DNA from: JBHJHK01 sp050330975
Lineage (GTDB): Bacteria > Pseudomonadota > Gammaproteobacteria > Competibacterales > Competibacteraceae
Reading direction: 5' to 3'
DNA: 20,146 nt
NCBI GenBank assembly: GCA_050330975.1
Contig: JBHJHK010000172.1
Coordinates: 1-20,146, forward strand
In this document: one piece after another, positions 13,345-20,146 of the stretch
How positions within the stretch are numbered: position 1 is the stretch's first letter
Layout: every line of letters starts with the position of its first letter
Made by a program: the position numbers and the translations under genes
The notes under the pieces: generated by a model
What the model saw: the letters and a program-made list of their open reading frames with translations, nothing else
What the model was told of the DNA's origin: nothing
Database searches by the model: none

Positions 13345-14181
13345 ATGAACTCCGTCTTCCCCGTTTCCGTGATCATCCCCACCCACAACCGCGCTTCTCT
13401 ACTACCCCGCTGTCTGGATTCGGTATTGAATCAAAACCATCCTCCTGAGGAAGTCATCGTCGTGGACGACGGCTCGACGGACGATACCCCAGAGCAGCTG
13501 AGGCGCTATGGCAAGGCGGTGCGGGTGTTGCGTCAACCCCGTGGCGGCGTCTCTCGGGCTCGCAACCGCGGCATCGCCGCCGCTCGCCACCCTTGGCTGG
13601 CCTTCCTCGACTCCGACGACGTCTGGCTCCCCGGTAAGCTCCAGCGCCAGGGGGGGGAGGTGGCATCTCGAGCCCGGGTGATCCACGGCGAAGAGATCTG
13701 GATTCGCCGTGGTCGACGGGTCAACCCCATGGCCAAACACGCCAAGGCCGCCGGTTGGTGCTACCTCCAATGCCTGCCCCGCTGTGCCATCTCTCCATCG
13801 GCGGTGGTGATCCACCGCGACGTCTTTGCCCGCATTGGCCCATTTGATGAAGCGCTACCCGCCTGTGAGGACTACGACCTGTGGCTGCGCCTGACCAGTC
13901 ACTTCTTTGTGGCCCTGGTGCCAGAGGCCGTGGTGGTCAAGTACGGCGGCCACGCCGACCAGCTGTCGCGGCGCTTCGACGCCATGGACCGCTTTCGGGT
14001 CTACGCCCTGGCCAAGCGCCTGCGCCAAGGGGGCTTGACCCCCGCCCAGCGTCGGGCCACGGCCCACACCCTGGAGGCCAAGCTCGCCATTCTCATCCAG
14101 GGGGCGGAAAAACGCGGCCGCAAGGCCTCCCACTATCGCCAGCAGCGCCTGTGGGCCCGTCGCCAGGGGGTGCTCCTGTGA
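13345..14181 (+). CDS. Family 2 glycosyltransferase
   Basis: 278 aa with a GT-A fold of family 2: N-terminal VSVIIPTHNRASLLPRCLDS (7-26), nucleotide-binding VVDDGSTDDTP (39-49), the metal-binding DSDD (89-92) and a later ED pair (175-176) in CEDYDLWLR, typical of the acceptor-side catalytic region. No membrane helix is visible, so it is likely a cytosolic or peripheral enzyme transferring a sugar from a nucleotide sugar; the acceptor cannot be told. The ATG at 13345 has no clear ribosome site. Its stop overlaps the next start as GTGA, making it the first gene of a four-gene coupled set. Family call is firm, substrate unknown. Confidence 0.9.
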   Translation: MNSVFPVSVIIPTHNRASLLPRCLDSVLNQNHPPEEVIVVDDGSTDDTPEQLRRYGKAVRVLRQPRGGVSRARNRGIAAARHPWLAFLDSDDVWLPGKLQRQGGEVASRARVIHGEEIWIRRGRRVNPMAKHAKAAGWCYLQCLPRCAISPSAVVIHRDVFARIGPFDEALPACEDYDLWLRLTSHFFVALVPEAVVVKYGGHADQLSRRFDAMDRFRVYALAKRLRQGGLTPAQRRATAHTLEAKLAILIQGAEKRGRKASHYRQQRLWARRQGVLL

Positions 14182-15011
14182 TCGCCCTAGTGGTGGCCTT
14201 GGCCTGTGAAGCCCGGGCCTTGATTCGCCACTACCGGCTGCGGCCGGTGGCGACCCAGGGGTTTCGCCACTACCGCGGCGAGGGCGTGGCCCTGGTGGTG
14301 TCGGGGCCGGGGCGGTTGGCCGCGGCGGCGGCGACGGCTCACCTCCAGGGGGTGGGGGCCACCACCACCCCAGGGGCGGCCTGGGGGTTTGTCAACGTCG
14401 GTACCGCTGGCCGAGGCGATGGTGCACCAGGGGAAGGCTTCGTGGCCCATCGGGTGGTGGACGCCGTCACCGGGGCGATTTACTATCCCACGCCCCTGGA
14501 GGGACCACCCCCCCCCATGGCGGGGGTGCGCACCGTCGATCGACCCGAGACCCAGTTTGCCACCACCGACCTCTACGAGATGGAAGCCGCTGGGTTTTGG
14601 GTCGCAGCCGGGCGCTTTGCCACCGCCGAAGTCATCCAGGTAGTCAAGGTGGTCTCCGACAGCCGCACTCACCCGGCGTGTGATCTCACCGCCGCCGCCG
14701 TCGCCCACCACATGGAGGAGCAACTGCCGTTGATCGACAGCGTGGTACAACGAGTCGCCGCCCGGGTGGCCATCCTCGAGGTCTGTCGGGGAGACCCCCC
14801 GGGGTACGCTGCCTGGCTCGGGGCCATCTCCTTTAGCGTCAGCGAGCGCCAGCAACTGCGGCGTCTGCTCCAGCGCCATGCCCTGCTCTATCCCGCGCCG
14901 CCCCCCCCGCCCGCGGAGGGCCGCGGGCGCCAGGCGTTGGCGGCCTTGCGCCGTCGTCTGGCGGCGGCCCCCGCGCCATTGGCCCTCGACCCTCGAGGGA
15001 CCGAAGGGTGA
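14178..15011 (+). CDS. Nucleoside phosphorylase-superfamily protein, MTA/SAH nucleosidase-like
   Basis: 277 aa from GTG 14178, which overlaps the glycosyltransferase stop. Residues 1-195 fit the PNP/UDP phosphorylase fold: an N-terminal ALVVALACEARAL with Glu11, a glycine-rich FVNVGTAGRG (71-80), DLYEMEAAGF with Glu136 and VVKVVSDS with Asp161. These correspond to the Glu, Met-Glu and catalytic Asp of MTA/SAH nucleosidases. Such enzymes cleave adenine from methylthioadenosine, adenosylhomocysteine and 5'-deoxyadenosine. Residues about 200-277 are an extra helical, proline-containing tail absent from the E. coli enzyme (about 230 aa). The next gene, a radical SAM protein, starts with a GTGA overlap, which suggests 5'-deoxyadenosine clearance as a role. 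The exact substrate is uncertain. Confidence 0.78.
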   Translation: MIALVVALACEARALIRHYRLRPVATQGFRHYRGEGVALVVSGPGRLAAAAATAHLQGVGATTTPGAAWGFVNVGTAGRGDGAPGEGFVAHRVVDAVTGAIYYPTPLEGPPPPMAGVRTVDRPETQFATTDLYEMEAAGFWVAAGRFATAEVIQVVKVVSDSRTHPACDLTAAAVAHHMEEQLPLIDSVVQRVAARVAILEVCRGDPPGYAAWLGAISFSVSERQQLRRLLQRHALLYPAPPPPPAEGRGRQALAALRRRLAAAPAPLALDPRGTEG

Positions 15012-16018
15012 TCAGTGCGATCTATTTAGAGGACGGCCTCGACAAACATCCCGTCGCCCGGAGCGTATTGGCGCGCTACCCCAAAGCGGTGCGGATTCCC
15101 ATCCCCCACTACGGCGAGGTGTTCAACCGCAAAGCCCAGAATTTTCGCCTGCAAAAGCGCCAGCCGGCGTTGATACTGGCCCGCAAGGGGGGGCAGGCCA
15201 CTTTACCCATCCCCCCCCACCACGGCATGGGACAAAGGCACAATTACTATTTTTCCCACTTCCTCAACTGCCCCTACGACTGCCGCTACTGTTTCCTCCA
15301 GGGCAAGTATCCCTCTGCCCACTACGTGTTGTTCGTCAACTACGAAGTCTTTGAGGCGGCCATCGACGACCGACTGTCGGCCCACTGTGGGGAAGAGGTG
15401 GGGTTTTTCTCAGGTTATGACGGCGACAGCCTGGCCATGGAGCCCCTCACGGGCTTTGCCGAGCACTTCTTGGCGTTTTTCCAAACCCGTGGACAGGGCT
15501 GGTTGGAGCTGCGCACCAAGAGCACCCAGATCCGCACCCTGCTGCGGCGTCCGCCCCTGGCCAACGCCGTGGTGGCCTTTAGCTTGACCCCGTCCCCCTT
15601 GGCCGCGGCCCTGGAGCACGGTGCCGCCACCCTGGAACAAAGGGTGGCGGCGTTGGTGGCGTTGGCCCGGGCCGGCTGGTCTGTGGGGTTGCGCTTCGAT
15701 CCCCTGATCTACCACCCCCGCTTTGAGGCCCTCTACGTCGAGTTATTCGCCGCGGTGTTCGACCCCTTGAGCCAGGCCTTGGGGAAGGGATTGCCCGGCC
15801 TCCACTCGGTGAGCCTGGGCCCTTTGCGCTGGCCCAAGGCCTATTTCCAGACCCTGCTGCGCCTCTACCCCGACGAGCCCCTCCTGGCCGGCGAGTTCGC
15901 CGAGCGCGGCGGTGTGGTGTCTTATCCCCTGGAGGTGGAGGCCGCCCTGGGGGATTTTTGCCGTCACCAGCTCCTGGCGCGGGTGGGCGCCGAGCGGCTG
16001 TTCGCCTGGGAGGGCTAA
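15008..16018 (+). CDS. Spore-photoproduct-lyase-like radical SAM protein
   Basis: 336 aa from GTG 15008 (GTGA overlap with the nucleosidase). The cysteines at 88, 92 and 95 (CPYDCRYC) form the CX3CX2C radical SAM motif for a 4Fe-4S cluster. The flanking HNYYFSHFLNC and CFLQGKYPSAHYVLFVNYE, and later LELRTKSTQI and VGLRFDPLIYH, match the SplB-like family found also in non-sporulating gammaproteobacteria. True SplB repairs the thymine-thymine spore photoproduct in Gram-positive sporulators. The substrate of the gammaproteobacterial relatives is not established as far as I know, so I do not assign DNA repair. TTG-started SDR follows 3 bp later. No truncation is seen. Confidence 0.82.
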   Translation: MISAIYLEDGLDKHPVARSVLARYPKAVRIPIPHYGEVFNRKAQNFRLQKRQPALILARKGGQATLPIPPHHGMGQRHNYYFSHFLNCPYDCRYCFLQGKYPSAHYVLFVNYEVFEAAIDDRLSAHCGEEVGFFSGYDGDSLAMEPLTGFAEHFLAFFQTRGQGWLELRTKSTQIRTLLRRPPLANAVVAFSLTPSPLAAALEHGAATLEQRVAALVALARAGWSVGLRFDPLIYHPRFEALYVELFAAVFDPLSQALGKGLPGLHSVSLGPLRWPKAYFQTLLRLYPDEPLLAGEFAERGGVVSYPLEVEAALGDFCRHQLLARVGAERLFAWEG

Positions 16019-16021
16019 CCA

Positions 16022-16822
16022 TTGCCCGACAGCGCCGCCGCGGCCTCGCCCCAGCGCCTGATCTTGGTCACCGGCGCCAGGGGAGGCATCGGTCGAGCGG
16101 TGGTGGCCCGCCTGGTGGCCGCTGGCCACCGGGTCATCGCCTCCTCCCGTCGACCGGCGCCAGGCACCCCCCAAGTGATCCCCTGGACCGTGGACCTCGC
16201 CGACATCGACGCCCTGCCGGCGCACCTCAAGGAGTTGGTGGCGGCCCACCCCGAGGTGGACGGCGTGGTGTGCTGTGCCGGTCGGGGCCAGTTTGGCGCC
16301 CTAGAGGAGTTTTCCCCACCCCAGATACGCGCCCTCATGGACCTCAACTTCACCGCCCACGCCCTGCTGGTTCGGGCGCTGATCCCTTTGTTCAAGGGCC
16401 GTGGTCGGGGCGATGTGGTGTTTATGGGTTCTGAAGCGGCCTTGGCGGGGGGGCGGCGAGGGGCGGTGTATTCGGCCTCCAAGGCCGCGCTGCGGGGCTT
16501 TGCCCAAGCTTTGCGGGATGAAAGTGCCAAGGCCGGGGTGCGGGTGTGCACGATCAACCCCGGTATGGTGCGCACCCCCTTCTTCGATGGGTTGTCCTTT
16601 GCCCCCGGCGACGACCCAGCCAACGCCGTGGCCCCGGAAGATGTGGCCGAGGCGGTGGCCTTGGCCCTCGAGGCCATGCCCGGGACGGTGGTGGACGAAA
16701 TCAACCTGTCGCCCCTGAAAAAGGTCGTGCGCTTTAAGGGTCCTGTCCGGCCCTCGTCTGGGGAACCGTCCCCGAGAACGTCAAGGCGTGGGGCAAGCGG
16801 CGATGATCTCCCCGATCCCTGA
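16022..16822 (+). CDS. Short-chain dehydrogenase/reductase (SDR)
   Basis: 266 aa. Rossmann-fold cofactor motif TGARGGIG at 17-24, a CCAGRG variant of the NNAG motif (84-89), and the catalytic set Ser137, Tyr150 and Lys154 in YSASK. The basic SSRR after beta-2 suggests NADP(H) preference. The substrate is unknown. The start is a TTG at 16022 with GGAGG placed 8 nt upstream at the end of the preceding gene; no better ATG exists near the Rossmann motif. The C-terminal 30 residues (RPSSGEPSPRTSRRGASGDD) are disordered and not typical of the family. Fourth gene of the coupled set with the glycosyltransferase, nucleosidase and radical SAM protein. Confidence 0.88.
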   Translation: MPDSAAAASPQRLILVTGARGGIGRAVVARLVAAGHRVIASSRRPAPGTPQVIPWTVDLADIDALPAHLKELVAAHPEVDGVVCCAGRGQFGALEEFSPPQIRALMDLNFTAHALLVRALIPLFKGRGRGDVVFMGSEAALAGGRRGAVYSASKAALRGFAQALRDESAKAGVRVCTINPGMVRTPFFDGLSFAPGDDPANAVAPEDVAEAVALALEAMPGTVVDEINLSPLKKVVRFKGPVRPSSGEPSPRTSRRGASGDDLPDP

Positions 16823-16853
16823 GGTCGGCCCATCGGTATTCATAGCCCTTTCC

Positions 16854-16862
16854 TGATACACT
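16854..16862 (+). promoter_or_regulatory. Candidate extended -10 promoter for ruvB-ybgC-tol
   Basis: TGATACACT has the TGn extension plus TACACT, matching four of six bases of the -10 consensus. It lies in the 107-bp gap before ruvB, which is otherwise without features. No good -35 is seen 16-18 bp upstream. A start near 16870 would give a leader of about 60 nt. Confidence 0.35.
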
Positions 16863-16929
16863 AATGCCTTTATCAGTGCCGCGCTGCACGTAGGCCTTCT
16901 TCGGGCTACCGGCCTCCAAGACGACCTCC

Positions 16930-17976
16930 ATGATCGAATCCGACCGCCTGATCGCCCCCGACATTCGTTCCGAAGATCGCACCATAGACCGCGCCATTCG
17001 CCCCCGGCGCCTGGCGGATTACATCGGCCAACAGACCCTGCGGGAGCAACTGGCGGTATTTATTCGCGCGGCCCGCAGCCGAAAAGAGGCCTTGGACCAC
17101 GTGCTGTTCTTCGGCCCGCCGGGCCTCGGCAAGACCACCTTGTCCAACATTATCGCCGCCGAGATGGAAGTCGCTCTGCGCACCACGTCGGGGCCGGTGT
17201 TGGAGCGTCCCGGCGACCTGGTGGCGTTGCTCACCAACCTCGAAGCCAACGATGTGCTGTTTATCGACGAGATCCACCGCCTCAGCGCCGCCGTAGAAGA
17301 AGTACTCTATCCGGCCATGGAGGACTACCAGGTGGATATCATCATCGGCGAAGGACCGGCTGCCCGATCCCTCAAGCTGGATCTCCCCCCCTTTACCCTG
17401 GTGGGTGCCACCACCCGGGCTGGGCTCCTCACTTCGCCGTTGCGAGATCGCTTCGGTATCGTCCAGCGCCTGGAGTTCTACACCCCCGCCGAATTGACAG
17501 CCATCGTTCAGCGGTCGGCGGGTATCTTGGGGGTGGTGGTGACCCCCGAGGGAGCCCTGGAGATCGGCCGCCGCTCCCGGGGCACCCCCCGCATCGCCAA
17601 CCGCCTGTTGCGGCGGGTGCGAGACTACGCCCAAGTGGCCGGCCACCCCGCCGTCGATGGCGCCGTCGCCGGCGATGCCCTCGACCGCCTCCAGGTGGAC
17701 GACCAGGGCTTCGACGACATGGACCGCCGGCTGTTGGCCGCGGTGATCGACAAGTTCGGTGGGGGCCCCGTGGGTTTGGACACCCTGGCGGCGGCCGTGG
17801 GCGAGGAGCGGGGCACCATTGAAGACGTCCTCGAACCCTATTTGATCCAGCAGGGCTTTCTCATGCGCACGCCCCGGGGCCGGGTGGCCACCAGTGCCGC
17901 TTACCGCCATCTGGGGGTGGCCCCGCGCACAGCCCAAGGAGAGCTGTTTGTCGCCGCCACGGATACCCCTCCATGA
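16930..17976 (+). CDS. ruvB: RuvB, Holliday-junction branch-migration ATPase
   Basis: 348 aa, the normal length. Walker A GPPGLGKT at 62-69, Walker B FIDEIH with Asp113, the beta-hairpin region that contacts RuvA (about 125-150), sensor/arginine-finger segment LTSPLRDRFGI, and a C-terminal winged-helix domain with GTIEDVLEPYLIQQGFL. The RuvB hexamer with RuvA drives branch migration in recombination repair. ATG 16930 is the only sensible start (MIESDRLI as in the family); its ribosome site is weak. The usual upstream partners ruvC and ruvA are missing: the gene before it is the SDR. The stop overlaps ybgC as ATGA. Confidence 0.97.
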   Translation: MIESDRLIAPDIRSEDRTIDRAIRPRRLADYIGQQTLREQLAVFIRAARSRKEALDHVLFFGPPGLGKTTLSNIIAAEMEVALRTTSGPVLERPGDLVALLTNLEANDVLFIDEIHRLSAAVEEVLYPAMEDYQVDIIIGEGPAARSLKLDLPPFTLVGATTRAGLLTSPLRDRFGIVQRLEFYTPAELTAIVQRSAGILGVVVTPEGALEIGRRSRGTPRIANRLLRRVRDYAQVAGHPAVDGAVAGDALDRLQVDDQGFDDMDRRLLAAVIDKFGGGPVGLDTLAAAVGEERGTIEDVLEPYLIQQGFLMRTPRGRVATSAAYRHLGVAPRTAQGELFVAATDTPP

Positions 17977-18371
17977 GGGGTGAGACGTTCGACTGGTCGT
18001 TGCGGGTCTACTACGAGGACACCGATGCCGGTGGCGTGGTCTACTACGCCAACTACCTCAAGTTTTGCGAGCGGGCCCGCACCGAATGGCTGCGGGCGGC
18101 CAACGTGGACCACCGGTCCCTAGCCGACATGGGGGTGTCGTTGGTGGTGCGGTCCGTGGCCCTCGACTACCACCGTCCGGCGCACCTCGACGACTGGCTG
18201 ACGGTCAAAAGTCGCTTGCTGGCCCGCCGACCTGTGGCATTGACCCTCCACCAGGCCATCGAACGGGGGGGCGAAGGTCTGGCCACGGCCCGCGTCGAAG
18301 TGGTGTGTGTCGACTGTGCTCGTTTTCGCCCCTGTCCCTTGCCCCCAGCCGTTGCGGAGATAACCCTGTGA
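17973..18371 (+). CDS. ybgC: YbgC, tol-pal-associated acyl-CoA thioesterase
   Basis: 132 aa hot-dog-fold protein. The first helix region YYEDTDAGGVVYYANYLKFC contains Asp18 in the position of the YbgC catalytic Asp, and FCERARTEWLR continues the family signature. YbgC hydrolyses acyl-CoA thioesters and is the first gene of the tol-pal operon in many gammaproteobacteria. ATG 17973 overlaps the ruvB stop, and the ybgC stop overlaps the tolQ GTG (GTGA), so ruvB-ybgC-tolQ are probably co-translated. Length equals the E. coli protein within a few residues. Confidence 0.95.
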   Translation: MRGETFDWSLRVYYEDTDAGGVVYYANYLKFCERARTEWLRAANVDHRSLADMGVSLVVRSVALDYHRPAHLDDWLTVKSRLLARRPVALTLHQAIERGGEGLATARVEVVCVDCARFRPCPLPPAVAEITL

Positions 18372-19078
18372 CCGCCGAGCTGTCCATCGCTCGCCTGATT
18401 CTAGAAGCCAGCTTCGTCGTGCAATTGGTCATGGCGGTGCTGGTGGCCATGTCGGTGTATTCGTGGATGATTATCGTCAAAAAGCGCTTGGCCCTGGGGG
18501 TGGCGAGCCGCCGCGCCCACCGCTTTGAAGACGAGTTTTGGTCGGGGGTGGAGCTCACCGGCCTCGACGCCCGCATCGGCGAAAAGCGCGGGGAACCCGT
18601 GGGCCTGGAGGCGATTTTCCACGCCGGGTTCCAGGAGTTTATGCGCTTTCGCCACCACCCAGGCGCCGATGCCAAGGCGTTGGTGGAGGCCGTGCAGCGG
18701 GCCATGACCGCGGCCTTGGCCCGGGAGGAAGAGGACCTGGAGCAGGACTTGACGGCCTTGGCCACCATCGCCTCCAGCGCCCCCTACATCGGCCTGTTTG
18801 GCACCGTTTGGGGCATTATGAACGCCTTTATCGCCCTGGAGGGGGTCCGTCAGGTGGCGTTGAGCCAGGTGGCCCCCGGCATCGCCGAGGCCCTCATCGC
18901 CACGGCCATCGGCCTATTTGCCGCCATCCCCGCGGTGATTGCCTACAACCGCTATCTGGCCTCGGCCCAGCGCCTGGCCAATCGCTACGAGATGTTTATC
19001 GCCGAATTCAGCAATATCCTCCAGCGCCAGAGCTACCAGCTCCAAGACCAGCGCCGCGGCGCGGCGGCGGGATTCTGA
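18368..19078 (+). CDS. tolQ: TolQ, Tol-Pal inner-membrane motor subunit
   Basis: 236 aa from GTG 18368, chosen because it overlaps the ybgC stop and gives the usual TolQ N-terminus. Three membrane helices: about 14-36 (SFVVQLVMAVLVAMSVYSWM), about 134-155 (SSAPYIGLFGTVWGIMNAF) and about 170-192 (IAEALIATAIGLFAAIPAVI). The second and third carry the conserved GLFGTVWGIM and AIGLFAAIPAVIAYN motifs of the TolQ/ExbB/MotA family. With TolR it uses the proton gradient to energise TolA for outer-membrane constriction at division. The large cytoplasmic loop lies between helices 1 and 2. Confidence 0.97.
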   Translation: MTAELSIARLILEASFVVQLVMAVLVAMSVYSWMIIVKKRLALGVASRRAHRFEDEFWSGVELTGLDARIGEKRGEPVGLEAIFHAGFQEFMRFRHHPGADAKALVEAVQRAMTAALAREEEDLEQDLTALATIASSAPYIGLFGTVWGIMNAFIALEGVRQVALSQVAPGIAEALIATAIGLFAAIPAVIAYNRYLASAQRLANRYEMFIAEFSNILQRQSYQLQDQRRGAAAGF

Positions 19079-19082
19079 GGCT

Positions 19083-19520
19083 GTGGCCCGCCGCCACCGC
19101 CGCCACCGGGCGCTCGCCGAAATCAACGTCGTGCCCTATATCGACGTCATGTTGGTGTTGCTGGTGATCTTTATGGTGTCGGTGCCGTTGGTCCACCAAG
19201 CCCTGGAGTTGGAATTGCCACCGGTGGAAGCCGATCCCTTGGAAGACCTCGTCGACCGGGCCCTGGTCTTTGTCCAAGTGGATCGCCAGGGGCGCTATTT
19301 TGTCCATCTGGCCGAAGAGGCGCCGGCGTTGGCCCGCGCTGACCAGTTGGCCCCCCGGGTGACGGCGTTGTTGGCGGCCTACCCCGACGCCTTGGTGTTG
19401 TTGCGGGGCGACCGGGGGGCGAGTTATGGCCAGGTGATCGAGGTGCTTGGGACGTTGCGCCGCGCCGGGGTGGACCCCGTACTCGCCACGGCCTTGGACG
19501 AGGTGGACGATGGGGCGTAG
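19083..19520 (+). CDS. tolR: TolR, Tol-Pal proton-channel subunit
   Basis: 145 aa from GTG 19083, 4 bp after tolQ. A short basic N-terminus (ARRHRRHRALAEINVVPYID) leads to one membrane helix with the essential Asp21 in YIDVMLVLLVIFMVSVP, equal to E. coli Asp23. The periplasmic domain follows (VFVQVDRQGRYFVHLAEE; LLRGDRGASYGQVIEVLGTL) as in TolR/ExbD. The frame extends upstream inside tolQ, but the GTG gives the canonical N-terminus. Its ribosome site is poor, so coupling with tolQ is likely. The stop lies 11 bp inside tolA. Confidence 0.95.
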   Translation: MARRHRRHRALAEINVVPYIDVMLVLLVIFMVSVPLVHQALELELPPVEADPLEDLVDRALVFVQVDRQGRYFVHLAEEAPALARADQLAPRVTALLAAYPDALVLLRGDRGASYGQVIEVLGTLRRAGVDPVLATALDEVDDGA

Positions 19521-20146
19521 TTTTTGGTCGCGGCTCTACACGTTGTGGGGAGGCGCGGTTTCCGTGGCCCTCCACGGCGTCCTGGCCCTGATGGTGTTTG
19601 GCCCGAGCTTGCCGTTCCCCGACCCGGCTCCCCCGGGCCAGGGGACCAACGACGCCGCCTCGGCCTTTGTACCACCCCTCGCCACTAGCGCCGACCCGCC
19701 TTCAACGCCACCTGTGCCACCTGTTGATGAGATCGCCGTGGGGGAGGTGGTGGCGGCCCATGTGATCGACGAGACCCTCGTCGAGCGGGAACTGGCCCGA
19801 CGGGAGGCGCGGCGCCAAGCCCAGCGGGAGGAGGCCGAGCGCCTGGCCGAGGTCCAGGAGCGCTTGGCGGCCGAGCGAGAGCGTCTGGCGGCCGAGGCGG
19901 CGGCGCGGCGCGCCGAGGAACGTCGCCTGGCGGCCGAACGGGAGCGCCTAGCGGCCGAGCGCGAGGCCTTGGCCGCCGCGGAGGCCCGGCGACGCCGGGA
20001 GGTCGAGGCGGCCCGGGCCCGGGGCGAAGCCGAAGCCCGGGGCGAGGCCGAAGCCCAGGCCCAAGCCGAGGCCGCGGGCCGGGGGCGGCGGGAGGGCGAG
20101 GCGGGCCGGGCCGGAGCCCAAGCCCAAGCCAAACACCCGGCCCACG
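19510..20146 (+). CDS. tolA: TolA, periplasm-spanning Tol-Pal protein, 3' end cut off
   Basis: 212 codons are visible from ATG 19510 before the window ends. GAGGTG lies 4 nt upstream, inside tolR. A basic N-terminus (MGRSFWSRLY) is followed by one membrane helix (about 11-34, VSVALHGVLALMVFG), with the Ser-His pair in the helix that in TolA contacts TolQR. Next come a P-rich stretch (about 35-75) and then a long A/E/R/Q helix (from about 85 to the edge) typical of TolA domain II, with repeated RLAAERERLAAE-type units. The C-terminal domain III that binds TolB, Pal and phage coat proteins lies outside. The sequence is low-complexity, but order and layout make the call safe. Confidence 0.9.
   Translation, partial: MGRSFWSRLYTLWGGAVSVALHGVLALMVFGPSLPFPDPAPPGQGTNDAASAFVPPLATSADPPSTPPVPPVDEIAVGEVVAAHVIDETLVERELARREARRQAQREEAERLAEVQERLAAERERLAAEAAARRAEERRLAAERERLAAEREALAAAEARRRREVEAARARGEAEARGEAEAQAQAEAAGRGRREGEAGRAGAQAQAKHPAH

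Noticed and set aside
13881..14177. Upstream extension of the nucleosidase frame inside the glycosyltransferase gene
   Set aside because: Low-complexity G/P/R-rich product; the PNP fold starts at GTG 14178, which overlaps the preceding stop as expected for coupling.
16906..17937. Leftward 343-codon open frame antisense to ruvB
   Set aside because: Shadow of ruvB with no recognisable motif.
18065..18367. Upstream extension of the tolQ frame inside ybgC
   Set aside because: The extension is out-of-frame ybgC sequence; TolQ proteins begin where GTG 18368 does.
19780..20146. GC-rich repeats encoding A/E/R-rich units, considered as a separate DNA repeat
   Set aside because: They are explained by the helical domain II of tolA.
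1..20146. CRISPR arrays, tRNA or rRNA genes, prophage or transposase genes
   Set aside because: I looked for regular spaced repeats, cloverleaf-like segments, rRNA motifs and integrase or transposase products, and found none.

Overview
The window reads as a chromosome segment of a high-GC gammaproteobacterium. The evidence is the right end, which carries ruvB, ybgC, tolQ, tolR and the start of tolA in the order usual for Gammaproteobacteria, plus G/C-rich third codon positions there. I cannot name the genus. Its main content is most of a type III secretion system (T3SS, injectisome) of the Ysc/Psc lineage. The lineage call rests on the adjacent sctX, sctY and sctV genes and on recognisable SctE/SctG-type needle-chaperone genes.

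Layout. Positions 1-6909 form a leftward arm, transcribed sctC1, sctD, sctE, sctF, sctG, sctI, sctJ, sctK, sctL, with sctL cut by the left edge. Positions 6910-7519 are a divergent control region with a large inverted repeat. Positions 7520-12223 form a rightward arm, sctX, sctY, sctV, sctN, sctO. A convergent gene of unknown function (12265-12936) closes this arm and takes the place where sctP would be expected. Positions 13345-16822 hold a tightly overlapped set of four genes: a family 2 glycosyltransferase, an MTA/SAH-nucleosidase-like enzyme, a spore-photoproduct-lyase-like radical SAM protein and a short-chain dehydrogenase. Positions 16930-20146 hold ruvB-ybgC-tolQ-tolR-tolA, with tolA cut by the right edge.

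How it works together. SctD and SctJ form the inner-membrane rings, SctI the inner rod, SctF the needle with SctE/SctG as its likely chaperones. SctK and SctL belong to the cytoplasmic sorting platform, SctN is the ATPase, SctO the stalk, SctV the export gate, and SctX/SctY early export factors. The export-apparatus genes sctR, S, T, U and also sctQ, sctP, sctW and translocators are not in the window.

The most unusual point is the secretin gene. It encodes only a signal peptide and the periplasmic N0/N1-type domains, then a DUF4124-like segment in place of the membrane-spanning secretin channel. This resembles the split secretin of rhizobial T3SS (RhcC1/RhcC2), but the DUF4124 tail is something I do not know from a described T3SS. 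Other points of note are a terminator-like hairpin behind the needle gene, dyads in several gaps of the leftward arm, an over-long SctI, and a clear fall in GC content towards the left edge.
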